Of a stretch of DNA of 64,000 nt, positions 54,073 to 61,937 are shown piece after piece. Numbering within the stretch: the first letter of the stretch is position 1; each line of letters starts with the position of its first letter. Source of the stretch: Legionella santicrucis (GTDB lineage: Bacteria; Pseudomonadota; Gammaproteobacteria; Legionellales; Legionellaceae); NCBI RefSeq assembly GCF_001468135.1, contig NZ_LNYU01000091.1, forward strand, positions 330,078 to 394,077, read 5' to 3'. A model generated the notes under the pieces. The model did not search any database and had not been told where the DNA came from. It worked only from the letters and a program-made list of their open reading frames with translations. The translations under genes were made by a program, and so were the position numbers.

Positions 54073-54828
54073 TTATTTTCTACATTCAAAAACAATGCTC
54101 TCATCTGTTTCATCTGGTGACTTAGTCCTGTCAAATGCCTTTACTTGTCGCACCTCACTAAAACCTGCTGAAAACAATAGATTAGTCAAAAAAGCAGTAT
54201 CGTAGTAAATGCGGATTTGATATTCCTCAATTTCTGTTTGAATGACAGATACCTGCTCTACTAACTCATATTTGCCTAAAGAATAGCAAATCTCACCATC
54301 GAGTATCGCTAATTGGCTCAGCAAAATCTTTCTTCCATCTGGTAAACGCCACCTTGAACCACGCCATACGTTGAGTTCCTTTGGAACTGCATATTGCGTT
54401 TCAACTTCAAAGACAAAACATCCTTGATTATCCAAATGATCATAAACGGCTTTTATTGATTTCTGGATATCTTCTAAGCCTGTGATAAGACCGAAAGAGC
54501 CAGTGGGGATAAAAATCAGTTTATATGTTTGCGATTGACTGAGATCCTCTAGAAAACCATGTCCAACATTAGGCTTAATCTGCATATCCTTAGCTTTAGC
54601 ATCTAATCTCGTTAACATTGCTTCACTTGCATCAAAACCGTAAACATCAAAGCCCTCTTCTTGAAGGGGTAACAGAAATCGACCTGTGCCGCACATAGGT
54701 TCTAAAATGCGACCGTTCGCCTCCATTGCATAACTACGATAAAAAGAATAGTCATCTTGAGGGGCCGTCGGTTTGCTGAGATCGTATACTTCTGTACATA
54801 GACTTTGATAGGTACCGAGTTTTTTCAT
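54073..54828 (-). CDS. Class I SAM-dependent methyltransferase
   Basis: A 251-residue methyltransferase. LEPMCGTGRFLLPL is the SAM loop (motif I), FDASEAMLTRL is the acidic ribose site, and LIFIPTGSFGLI is motif IV. I start at MKKLGTYQ because its ATG overlaps the GNAT stop codon (ATGA); an upstream in-frame ATG at 54891 lies inside that gene. The arrangement implies translational coupling. The substrate is unknown. Confidence 0.87.
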   Translation of the reverse strand: MKKLGTYQSLCTEVYDLSKPTAPQDDYSFYRSYAMEANGRILEPMCGTGRFLLPLQEEGFDVYGFDASEAMLTRLDAKAKDMQIKPNVGHGFLEDLSQSQTYKLIFIPTGSFGLITGLEDIQKSIKAVYDHLDNQGCFVFEVETQYAVPKELNVWRGSRWRLPDGRKILLSQLAILDGEICYSLGKYELVEQVSVIQTEIEEYQIRIYYDTAFLTNLLFSAGFSEVRQVKAFDRTKSPDETDESIVFECRK

Positions 54829-55292
54829 AGTGAGTGCTCCATCACAGTGACAGGATGGCCTCGACATTCGTCCATTCCAATCTTGTTCCACCCTAAGCGA
54901 TGGTAATAATCAGGAATGGTTGAATCAAAAGCAAATAAATAAAGGGTTTTATATCCCATCAGTAAGGCTTTTTCTTTGGTTCTATCAATCAGCATTTGTG
55001 CAATGCCTTGTTTTTGATAGTGTGGCGATACTACCAAGGAACCCAGCCAGGGAGTTAAATCGGGACGAATACCATCATTAATACGTAAAGAGCACATACC
55101 AACAGGTTGATTTTGATGGAAAGCAACAAACGTAAGCGGTAATTGCTCCATGTTTAAATGGTTTTTCAAATTCTCTTCCACGCGTGAAATGGGTACATCA
55201 GGTGCCCAAATTTGACCAAGTACTTCATGCCATATCTTGGCAAGCGCCCCAATGCTGTCTGAGTGATTTTTTAGGTAGTCGATTGTTAACAT
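54825..55292 (-). CDS. GNAT acetyltransferase
   Basis: A 155-residue GNAT protein. Motif A is SLVVSPHYQKQGIAQMLIDRTKEKAL, with the QKQGIA pyrophosphate loop, and the C-terminal YHRLGW fits motif B. Its stop codon overlaps the methyltransferase start (ATGA). It lies 32 bases after the DUF4440-like gene. The substrate is unknown. Confidence 0.87.
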   Translation of the reverse strand: MLTIDYLKNHSDSIGALAKIWHEVLGQIWAPDVPISRVEENLKNHLNMEQLPLTFVAFHQNQPVGMCSLRINDGIRPDLTPWLGSLVVSPHYQKQGIAQMLIDRTKEKALLMGYKTLYLFAFDSTIPDYYHRLGWNKIGMDECRGHPVTVMEHSL

Positions 55293-55324
55293 CTATTCCT
55301 CTTGTTCTTTACGTGGGTTTCATT

Positions 55325-55679
55325 TCACTCAATAGGGGTCCCCTGGTGAAATCTTAGCTTCCAACTCCTTTTCTCATGTACCCATAAAGAGCTTCGGTTA
55401 GCACGCAGTTTTTCCGAACCTACTTCACTTATATAAGTCACCAGTTTTACATGTTCTGAAATATCATGCACGTTAAAGTCTTCTAGGGGAATTTTCGCAC
55501 CTATTGTTTGATGAAGATGAGACATCATTTCATCTCTGGTGTAGATTTTTCCAGATCTACCATATTCAAAGAAAGAAGCATCAAGAACTTTATCCATATA
55601 TTCGTTATCAAATCGTGTTTCTTCTAGCCACAAAGATTCTTCTAGTTTTTTTTAACTCTTCATAAACTGTGTCCATCAT
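55325..55679 (-). CDS. DUF4440/SnoaL-like protein with A8 frameshift tract
   Basis: A nuclear-transport-factor-2-fold DUF4440 protein. The frame ending at 55325 has RSSLWVHEKRSWKLRFHQGTPIE, typical of the family C-terminus. The upstream start (ATG 55679, with GAGGT before it) reads MMDTVYEELKK in the other frame and then meets a stop right after the sequence TTAAAAAAAACTAG. The A8 contains A-AAA-AAC in the correct phase for a -1 shift, which joins the two into one 118-residue product. It may be a programmed or phase-variable slip, or an assembly artefact. Separately, an internal start gives the 102-residue form. Confidence 0.7.
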
Positions 55680-55712
55680 GCTACCTCATATATTTCAAGC
55701 AACGTATGTCGA

Positions 55713-56369
55713 TCAAAAATAGCGCCTATGCTCAACCACTATCCCCAATATCTTTGCATCTTTAACATCTTTCACTTCATACATAGCCCACAGTTCATTG
55801 CTTGCAAGTAATTGATATAGGCAGTCTTGTGTCTCGCGATATTTCCGCAACACAGTTTGTTTTTTCTCAACTAAATAGACTAGGACAACATCCCCCGGTT
55901 TAGGAGATAAATCGGAGTTTACCACGACTATATTACCTTCCAGGAAATCAGGTTGCATGCTGTTGTCTTCAATCATCACAGCAAAAAGATCGGTGCTAGC
56001 AAGCGACTTATTAAATTCGTCAACGGTTATGCGCTGCTCTGCATCTGGATTTGCACCGCCTGTTATGATTTCTTGAGCATGAATCGCTTCTTTAATTGAG
56101 AGGACAGGGATCTGTCTCGCACCTTTTCTATTGGTGTGGAGTTCACCATGAGGATTATCGGTTAAGCACAACAAGTAGGAGGCAGACACGTTTAACTGAT
56201 CTGCAAGAAGCTTAGCTTCTAATGGGCCAGGGCTTCGGGTGCATTGCTCCCAGTTGCTAATTCTAGCGGCTGAAAGCGTGCCTGTTCTTGCTGCGAGCTC
56301 TTTAATGGTGATGCCCAATGCTTTTCGGGATTGGGTAATACGATTACCGATTTCTGTTTTTAGATCCAT
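55713..56369 (-). CDS. lvrR: LvrR-like S24/LexA-type repressor
   Basis: A 218-residue phage-type repressor. The N-terminal HTH (LGITIKELAARTGTLSAARISNWEQ) is followed by a C-terminal peptidase S24 domain with EDNSMQPDFLEGN (catalytic Ser) and VVLVYLVEKKQTVLRKY (catalytic Lys). It is divergent from lvrA with palindromes between. SOS-induced self-cleavage would relieve repression, as in lambda CI. The name follows the lvr gene order lvrR-A-B-C. Confidence 0.85.
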   Translation of the reverse strand: MDLKTEIGNRITQSRKALGITIKELAARTGTLSAARISNWEQCTRSPGPLEAKLLADQLNVSASYLLCLTDNPHGELHTNRKGARQIPVLSIKEAIHAQEIITGGANPDAEQRITVDEFNKSLASTDLFAVMIEDNSMQPDFLEGNIVVVNSDLSPKPGDVVLVYLVEKKQTVLRKYRETQDCLYQLLASNELWAMYEVKDVKDAKILGIVVEHRRYF

Positions 56370-56408
56370 GCTAACTCTTTTTTAATAATAGTTAAAAAAT
56401 CCATTGAC

Positions 56409-56458
56409 ATAAAACAATATGTTTTATATTCTAAGACAAATTAAAACGAATTGTTTTA
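56409..56458. promoter_or_regulatory. Paired operator palindromes between lvrR and lvrA
   Basis: ATAAAACA-ATA-TGTTTTAT (56409-56427) is a perfect palindrome; TAAAACGAATTGTTTTA (56442-56458) is a one-mismatch version. Centres are 32 bases apart, three helical turns. The same TAAAACGAA half-site is found upstream of xis-int. LvrR is the natural candidate to bind them. Confidence 0.65.
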
Positions 56459-56578
56459 TTTTGATGATTAAAAAGAATTTACCGTTTTAAAAATTCTCCT
56501 ATATCTATCGTTGTGTTTCATCATAACACAAACAAAAACAAATCGGAAACCAATTGATATTAAGGATAACAACCAGAC

Positions 56579-57427
56579 ATGACAAACATGATAATAAATC
56601 ACAGGGAACTGTCGGCATTAAGCGGATTGCCCTACCTACAACAACTGGTTTACCTAAGAGGACTTAGACCTTATGTCGACTATCAAACGGCTAAAGTCGG
56701 CGTTAAAAGAGGGATAAGTTATCAATCGATTGCAGAAGAGCTCTATATTGAACCACACCCAGGGATACAAAGTGGTAGTCCAAGTAAAGATCAAATTCGT
56801 CGTGCTCTGAGAAGTTTAGAGAGAATCGGAATTATTCATATTGAATCTCAAGACTGGAAATTGATCATTCGCTGTCTATTAGTATTAGGGGATAATTCTG
56901 CCCAAAATAAAGCAGCCACTAATCCACCAGTCTATCAAGCCTCAAATCAACATGCTGAAACACCAGTATTTTCAAGAGAGAATAAGCTAGACAATCAAAA
57001 AGGCACCAGCACCTTCTCATCACAAGCCGCCATACCTCAGAAGTCTGAAAAAGATCTTGTTTGTGTGAGCGCGCAATTTGAGGCGTTTTGGAAAGCTTAC
57101 CCCAAAAAGAATGCTAAACAAAAAGCATGGGAAGAGTTCTTAAAGCTCCAACCATCAGAAGAACTTTTTCAACGCATCATCAAAGCTGTTCAAGAACAAA
57201 CCAAAGCTACGACCGCTTTAAAAAGTCGAGGGCTATGGATCCCAAAATGGAAATTTCCAGCCAATTGGCTTGCTCAGCATTGCTGGGAAGATGAAATCGA
57301 TGTGAGTGTACTAGAGGAGAATAATCATGAAATCAATCAAGGACATCATCCAAAACAACAACCTGTCGACTTCCTCTGGGAATCATGCAAAGCAGGATTA
57401 TCCGCGGGAGAAACCCATTATGAATAA
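56579..57427 (+). CDS. lvrA: LvrA-like protein (winged helix, replisome-organiser-like)
   Basis: A 282-residue protein. Residues 1-100 look like a winged-helix region (PSKDQIRRALRSLERIGIIHIESQ). The C-terminal domain FEAFWKAYPKKNAKQKAWEEF, with RGLWIPKWKFPANWLAQHCWEDEI (in parts), resembles the DnaT-like/phage replisome organiser domain. Together with lvrB this suggests replication or DNA metabolism of the element, not only regulation. It is the first gene of the lvrABC unit, divergent from lvrR. Confidence 0.75.
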   Translation: MTNMIINHRELSALSGLPYLQQLVYLRGLRPYVDYQTAKVGVKRGISYQSIAEELYIEPHPGIQSGSPSKDQIRRALRSLERIGIIHIESQDWKLIIRCLLVLGDNSAQNKAATNPPVYQASNQHAETPVFSRENKLDNQKGTSTFSSQAAIPQKSEKDLVCVSAQFEAFWKAYPKKNAKQKAWEEFLKLQPSEELFQRIIKAVQEQTKATTALKSRGLWIPKWKFPANWLAQHCWEDEIDVSVLEENNHEINQGHHPKQQPVDFLWESCKAGLSAGETHYE

Positions 57428-57770
57428 ACAGCACGTTGCACTTATTGATAGCATGTTTGCAAAGTTTTCTGTTGTTTATGGTCATCTTTGGCGAACGCTT
57501 TTTAAGTCATCTGAATACTTGGAATTTGCCAAAAAGGAATGGCTACAAGCGCTACATCCATTTCAAGAACCTATCATCATGGAAGCCGTGCGAACTTGTT
57601 CGATAAGCCGTAAGCACCCTCCCACGATTCCTGAATTTGTAGATTGCTGTAAAGCGATTAGCAACAGACAGTTTGTTGTGAAAAAAGAAGTGTATCAAAA
57701 GGCTAACCCTAAAGTGGTTGAGTTCAATCTGCAAAAAATAAAACACATTTTAAACATGAACCCTCGTTAA
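57327..57770 (+). CDS. lvrB: LvrB-like protein (phage replication protein P-like)
   Basis: A 147-residue protein. The middle (FAKFSVVYGHLWRTLFKSSEYLEFAKKEW, then RKHPPTIPEFVDCCKAI; partial) resembles the helicase-loader-like replication protein P family. The gene overlaps lvrA by 101 bases in another frame. ATG 57327 has GAGGAGA upstream, but ATG 57420 has GGGAGAA and overlaps the lvrA stop by eight bases, so either start is possible. It is followed 13 bases later by lvrC. Confidence 0.72.
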   Translation: MKSIKDIIQNNNLSTSSGNHAKQDYPREKPIMNKQHVALIDSMFAKFSVVYGHLWRTLFKSSEYLEFAKKEWLQALHPFQEPIIMEAVRTCSISRKHPPTIPEFVDCCKAISNRQFVVKKEVYQKANPKVVEFNLQKIKHILNMNPR

Positions 57771-57783
57771 CTGGAGAACAAAG

Positions 57784-57969
57784 ATGTTGGTATTAACTCG
57801 TCGTAAAAATGAAGAAGTTTGGTTAGACAATGGCCGAATTAAAGTGAGGGTGATTTATGCCCGTAGAGGGAATGTGGCATTAGGATTTTCGGCACCAGAA
57901 CATGTGGATGTTGATAGAAAAGAGATTTTTATACGCAAACAAACAAATCCAGATTCAAACAACAAGTAA
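57784..57969 (+). CDS. lvrC: CsrA paralogue LvrC
   Basis: A 61-residue CsrA/RsmA-type RNA-binding regulator. Leu4 and Arg6 in MLVLTRRK and Arg44 in VDRKEIFIR, which contact the ANGGA RNA loop, are conserved; the middle IYARRGNVALGFSAPEHV matches CsrA strands. It probably regulates translation of element mRNAs (transfer genes) and may also act on host transcripts. It is an extra copy compared with the chromosomal csrA, as is typical of Legionella ICEs. Confidence 0.95.
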   Translation: MLVLTRRKNEEVWLDNGRIKVRVIYARRGNVALGFSAPEHVDVDRKEIFIRKQTNPDSNNK

Positions 57970-58012
57970 TCAGCATCAGGGCTTCAATGCGCAAGCCCTT
58001 TAAGGAGTATCG

Positions 58013-58411
58013 ATGTATAAATTATCACTCATTGGCTTAATGGGCCTCACGATGATTGCAAATGCCGCCAATGTTACGCAAGTGAACCGTTATGCCACTG
58101 TAGAGAATAAACCCTCAATGGCACAAATCAATCCTTTGTTGTCAGTTCAACAAATTCATTTTTCTCAAGATATTCAAACGATAGAACAAGCGCTGCTCTA
58201 TTGGCTGCAATACTCAGGTTTTCACTTAGCTCCCACAAACAAACAATCTGACAGCTTAAAACTTGTTTTAAAACAACCCATCCCGCAAGTGAATCGCAAC
58301 CTTGGGCCACTGACCGTTAAGGACGGTCTGGAGGTATTGGTGGGTAAATCTGTATTTACCTTAGGACAAGACCAACTATTGCGCGAAGTTAATTTTAGGA
58401 GAAAAGCATGA
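58013..58411 (+). CDS. PilL-N-like ICE protein (lipoprotein-like pilus protein N domain)
   Basis: A 132-residue exported protein. The signal peptide is SLIGLMGLTMIANAANV. The mature part (VQQIHFSQDIQTIEQALLYWLQYSGFHLAP, then LPxVNRNLGPLTVKDGLEVL-like) matches the N-terminal domain of the PilL/TcpQ family found at the start of ICE type IV-pilus and T4SS clusters. It overlaps the next gene by four bases (ATGA). It is the first gene of the conjugation cluster here. Confidence 0.82.
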   Translation: MYKLSLIGLMGLTMIANAANVTQVNRYATVENKPSMAQINPLLSVQQIHFSQDIQTIEQALLYWLQYSGFHLAPTNKQSDSLKLVLKQPIPQVNRNLGPLTVKDGLEVLVGKSVFTLGQDQLLREVNFRRKA

Positions 58412-58992
58412 AAACTAAATTTCTCTTCATCTGTTATTCAGTCCTTATAATAAGCCTCACGGTATTACTAGGAAAATTATTTATTCAAGAACGCAGTATC
58501 ACAGCACAACTTCAAGAGGTTCGTACTTATTTAGATAAAATTCATCATGAAGCTACTAAACCTACGGAAAAAGTAGATTTAACAGCAATTAACCAAGATA
58601 TTCGTACCCTAGCAGCTCTGGTCAAAGGATTAAAACCACAAGATGAGAATGCCATTAATCAACTGCTGCTTGAAAACCGTACTTCTCTGGATGATAAATT
58701 AGATTCCATACAAAAGGTCATCAAGTCTTTGGATGATAAACAGCATCCAGTGAAATACCTACCACTAACGGCACTACCATTTACTCTGGTAAGTATCGAT
58801 AGCATTCAGCAAATCAGTGTGGTAACAGTTACCTATGATTACAAATACATTCCATTAGAAAAAGGCGACACACTGGCAGGATGGACCGTTACCCATTTGG
58901 ATTTCAGTAAACAACAAGCCGAATTTATCAATGACAAAGAAGAGCATGTACAAGTTGCTCTTGCTCAAGCCCAAGGTGAACAAGATGCATAA
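58408..58992 (+). CDS. Membrane-anchored coiled-coil conjugation-cluster protein
   Basis: A 194-residue protein with an N-terminal transmembrane anchor (residues 4-25), a coiled-coil/charged stretch (30-120) and a C-terminal globular part ending GDTLAGWTVTHLDF. The last part resembles PilP-like domains that bind secretin partners. The exact family is unknown to me. It overlaps both neighbours by a few bases, in line with tight coupling in the cluster. Confidence 0.7.
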   Translation: MKTKFLFICYSVLIISLTVLLGKLFIQERSITAQLQEVRTYLDKIHHEATKPTEKVDLTAINQDIRTLAALVKGLKPQDENAINQLLLENRTSLDDKLDSIQKVIKSLDDKQHPVKYLPLTALPFTLVSIDSIQQISVVTVTYDYKYIPLEKGDTLAGWTVTHLDFSKQQAEFINDKEEHVQVALAQAQGEQDA

Positions 58993-59818
58993 GCCCACCA
59001 TAAGCTTGATTGCCTTATTAATAACATCCATAGGACATGCTGAGTTCGCAATACCCATGCTTCAAGAAAAACATCTGCAATCTTCAATACTTGCTGATGA
59101 GACACTTGCTCGTACTGGCCTTAGCAACAATGATGATGACATCTATGAGGATATTCAGACTATCAGGTTAAATGAACAACAGTTGCATGAAGCTAAAATC
59201 TGGGGGCTTACCTTAGACGAAGAAAAACGTTATGTGATACTGATGCAAAATCGAAGTGGCGTGTATTACAAAGGATTACGGCTAACCCCATTAGATATCT
59301 TAGGAATTAATGCACGTGATGAGGCTGAGCGTAATCATTTTGCAATGATAGCTGCTGAACAAGAGGCTCAAAAGGTCACAAAAAACATTGCTTGGAACAA
59401 TGCTTTTCACAAAGCCTATAATAATTTTTTTGCTAATGTTCCAGTTGTAGGTGATTTTGACCCTAGCCCTTATTCTCCGTATGCCCATCAACCAGTCACA
59501 TTAACAGTAGGTGATCGTCTTTATTTATTTATCAAACCATACGATTCAGTTAAATCTATTCTTCTTCAGCTGATTGATGCCATTGAAAAAACACCTAATA
59601 CCCAACTGCATATCATGTTGATTGATGCTGATGAATTAGCCATTCAACAGTGGGCTAATCTTCAACAAATTCCAAGACAATTAGTAAGCCAAGGGCATGT
59701 CTCCTTAAATCATGGGGAGATGAATTTTCAAGCGCTTAGTATCGCAGAAAAAGCAACGCCGTTATTGATTTTGGCTAATCAGAGCGATGCTCATATTGTT
59801 GATATAGGGAGGTTTTAA
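58985..59818 (+). CDS. ICE protein, TIGR03759 family
   Basis: A 277-residue exported protein. ATG 58985 starts inside the previous gene's stop (overlap 8 bases); an upstream ATG 58931 has weaker support. After a signal peptide (SLIALLITSIGHA) it has AKIWGLTLDEEKRYVILMQNRSGVYYKGLRLTPLDILGINARD (in parts), the signature of TIGR03759. This family is always found in GI-T4SS clusters but its biochemical role is not known. Confidence 0.85.
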   Translation: MHKPTISLIALLITSIGHAEFAIPMLQEKHLQSSILADETLARTGLSNNDDDIYEDIQTIRLNEQQLHEAKIWGLTLDEEKRYVILMQNRSGVYYKGLRLTPLDILGINARDEAERNHFAMIAAEQEAQKVTKNIAWNNAFHKAYNNFFANVPVVGDFDPSPYSPYAHQPVTLTVGDRLYLFIKPYDSVKSILLQLIDAIEKTPNTQLHIMLIDADELAIQQWANLQQIPRQLVSQGHVSLNHGEMNFQALSIAEKATPLLILANQSDAHIVDIGRF

Positions 59819-59819
59819 T

Positions 59820-60326
59820 ATGCAAGGTATGTTAGTGAAGGCGGTTCGAGACGGCGATTTGCGCCTCCTCACCGCGAACGGGTTTAACATACTTAAAGTT
59901 ATTAGCATAACTTTAAGTATGTTGATGGTGTTCTCTTGTTATGCCTATAAAATCTATGAAATAGAATCCCTTACTCAAGAGTCATTATCACTAAAAGAAG
60001 CCACTGATGTACGTCTACCCGCTAAAAGTCAAGCAACCCCAGGCACTGTGACTCGACATAAAACAGATAGTTTAGCATTTTCCAATACCATTTTTATTAT
60101 TGGCGGAGATGCCGACTCAAAAAATTGGTTAGTGAAACATCTTGATGTACTGAAAAAATATCAGGCCATTGGATTTATCACCAATATCAAAGATCACCAA
60201 CAATTTGAAGCGCTACAAGCCTTAGCTGGTCTGCCATTGCTGCCAGCAAATATTGATGACCTATTAAATCTGATTGGTTCTAGTCACTACCCATTGATTG
60301 TTTATCAGGGTGAGGTGTGGCAATGA
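59820..60326 (+). CDS. ICE protein, TIGR03765 (PFL_4695) family, with palindrome at the 5' end
   Basis: A 168-residue membrane-anchored protein. From about residue 65 on it matches TIGR03765: ATPGTVTRH, IFIIGGDADSKNWLVKHLD and HYPLIVYQ. The first 35 residues (VKAVRDGDLRLLTANGFNIL and the start of a transmembrane helix) are encoded by a structured palindromic sequence (59827-59923) not typical of the family, suggesting insertion of a small element that donated a new start. The Met in the transmembrane helix (about residue 34) could be the ancestral start. Confidence 0.78.
   Translation: MQGMLVKAVRDGDLRLLTANGFNILKVISITLSMLMVFSCYAYKIYEIESLTQESLSLKEATDVRLPAKSQATPGTVTRHKTDSLAFSNTIFIIGGDADSKNWLVKHLDVLKKYQAIGFITNIKDHQQFEALQALAGLPLLPANIDDLLNLIGSSHYPLIVYQGEVWQ
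59827..59923. repeat. Nested palindromic element inside the TIGR03765 gene
   Basis: AACATACTTAAAGTTAT (59886-59902) and ATAACTTTAAGTATGTT (59907-59923) form a perfect 17-bp stem with a 4-base loop. GTATGTTA (59827-59834) and TAACATAC (59885-59892) form a second inverted pair that encloses GTTCG/CGAAC and GGCG/CGCC pairs around a GACGGCGATTTGCGCC core. It is in frame with the gene. The core resembles widely dispersed intergenic TTCGAGAC...CTCCTCA palindromes. Confidence 0.65.
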
Positions 60327-60937
60327 CAGTGCCTAATCGTAAGCAATCTAAACGATTTATCATGAGTTGGTTTGTCATACTCTTTTTAGGTTGGTTATTG
60401 TTATTGGCATGGACAATGACTCGCTGGACTTTATTCGGATTTGAAAAAACTTGTCATGTCATCAATCAATTATTACGCGAGCAAACCCAACTGATAGTAG
60501 TGTATCACCCTGTTTTACCAACTGAATATTTATCCAGCATCGATTTCACTCAGATAAAAACCTCATTGCCGCCAGCGTTAACAGACGCTTATTTATTCAG
60601 CTTGCAACTTTGGACATTGATACGTTTAACCACTCAATTAATGATCATCAAGCTCAGTATCTTAATCGCAGCTATACCCTTATTCACATTAACCATGACC
60701 GCTGGACTTGTAGATGGCCTTAATCAGCGCGCCATACGCACTTACTCATTAGGACGAGAATCTTCCTACGTTTTTCATCAAGTAAATCGTTTTTTCAAAC
60801 GTGGATTTATTTGGATTTTAGCTGTTTGGCTTGCCCTTCCCATAAGCATTAACCCAGCCATTTTGTTTGTTCCACTTAGCATTGTGCTGAGTGTGATGGT
60901 TTCTATCACTGCCTGTCGCTTTAAAAAATATTTGTAA
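60323..60937 (+). CDS. ICE membrane protein, TIGR03747 (PFL_4697) family
   Basis: A 204-residue protein with four or five membrane segments. It starts with ATGA overlap on the previous stop. The block TLTMTAGLVDGLNQRAIRTYSLGRESSYVFHQVNRF (in parts) is characteristic of TIGR03747. It is an inner-membrane part of the conjugation apparatus. Confidence 0.88.
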   Translation: MTVPNRKQSKRFIMSWFVILFLGWLLLLAWTMTRWTLFGFEKTCHVINQLLREQTQLIVVYHPVLPTEYLSSIDFTQIKTSLPPALTDAYLFSLQLWTLIRLTTQLMIIKLSILIAAIPLFTLTMTAGLVDGLNQRAIRTYSLGRESSYVFHQVNRFFKRGFIWILAVWLALPISINPAILFVPLSIVLSVMVSITACRFKKYL

Positions 60938-60946
60938 GGAGAACAT

Positions 60947-61273
60947 ATGAAACGATTTATTTTTACTTGCTTGCTGATTCTGAGTTTTCAATCAAGTTTT
61001 GCATCTGAAACCGCATTAAATCAAACCTTGGTACGTATCATCAATCAAATCAATGCCATCATGCCTCTGCTGGATGAAGCACAGACTGAAATTGAACCTA
61101 ATATGCGCATCCAATTACACATCGAAAGCTTTGAAGGTACTGATGGAAAAAAACATTCTGGTCTTCGTAGTGATTTATTCACTATTAGAAATGCTTTGAT
61201 TGATTACATCAATAAACCAGCCATAGCGCCCAAAACCATCAAGCCCTTAGCACTTGATTTTATAGGCCAATAA
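60947..61273 (+). CDS. RAQPRD family ICE protein
   Basis: A 108-residue exported protein with signal peptide (FTCLLILSFQSSFAS). The mature part has LNQTLVRIINQINAIMPLLDEAQ and LRSDLFTIRNALIDYIN, followed by a Pro-containing tail, matching TIGR01690. Function is unknown but it always accompanies GI-T4SS clusters. The RAQPRD motif itself is replaced by a variant sequence, so this is a divergent member. Confidence 0.85.
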   Translation: MKRFIFTCLLILSFQSSFASETALNQTLVRIINQINAIMPLLDEAQTEIEPNMRIQLHIESFEGTDGKKHSGLRSDLFTIRNALIDYINKPAIAPKTIKPLALDFIGQ

Positions 61274-61275
61274 AC

Positions 61276-61539
61276 ATGAGCAAAGCAGATATAGCCAAAC
61301 AATTTGCAGATAGTTTTCGCTATGCTTCAGGCAATATCAGTGCGGCAACTTACTCTAGCTTTATTCGATTTGCAGCCATTGCTCTAGTCATTCTCGCGAC
61401 CATGTGGGCAGTAAATCATTTTATGGGAAAAGAAGAGCGTAGTGATAACGCTTTTCTCATTCATCTCGGCTCTCGACTTATCCGCATTGTCATAGGACTT
61501 TGCTTATTTATTTTGATTTTAATCGTAAAGGGGAATTAA
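61276..61539 (+). CDS. ICE membrane protein, TIGR03758 (DUF3262)
   Basis: An 87-residue protein with two transmembrane segments. Its FADSFRYASGNISAATYSSFIRFAAIAL stretch (in part) is typical of TIGR03758. It begins two bases after the RAQPRD gene and resembles small VirB3-like inner-membrane components of T4SS clusters. Confidence 0.88.
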   Translation: MSKADIAKQFADSFRYASGNISAATYSSFIRFAAIALVILATMWAVNHFMGKEERSDNAFLIHLGSRLIRIVIGLCLFILILIVKGN

Positions 61540-61541
61540 CC

Positions 61542-61928
61542 ATGTCAACACTTAAAACAACTGTTACCCAATGGACTACACGACTTGCCTCAGGGTTTAT
61601 GGCTCTCAACTATGCGCCAGCATTATGGGCTGATAGTTGGTTTCCTAAAATTTCCAATGCGGATGATATCAGCGATGGGAATAAAAGCTTAATGACCGTT
61701 ACTGGCAATTATGTGAAACAAGGCTTGGGATTGTTGCTGTTTATTACTGCAGTCATCAGCTTTATTAAGTTCATCACTACCGTTCAGCATGGGATTGAAG
61801 AATCAAAGAAAAACGAAGGCTCTATGGTTGCGTTTGGTACTTTTGCAGTAATGGGGATCACCTATCTTGCAATCAGTATTGTTGCGGGATATGTCGGATA
61901 CACCATGATCACCAAATTTAAGATATAG
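61542..61928 (+). CDS. ICE membrane protein, TIGR03745 (DUF2976)
   Basis: A 128-residue protein with a signal-like N-terminus and two transmembrane segments, like a VirB2-type pilin. I start at MSTLKTT because AAAGGGGAATT lies just upstream. The MTVTGNYVKQGLGLLLFITAVISFIKFI segment (partial) is typical of TIGR03745. It may be the pilus subunit precursor. Confidence 0.87.
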   Translation: MSTLKTTVTQWTTRLASGFMALNYAPALWADSWFPKISNADDISDGNKSLMTVTGNYVKQGLGLLLFITAVISFIKFITTVQHGIEESKKNEGSMVAFGTFAVMGITYLAISIVAGYVGYTMITKFKI

Positions 61929-61937
61929 GAGAGCATC

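Noticed and set aside
59886..59923. Intrinsic terminator
   Set aside because: It is inside a coding region, has no T tract and is followed by continuous conjugation genes.
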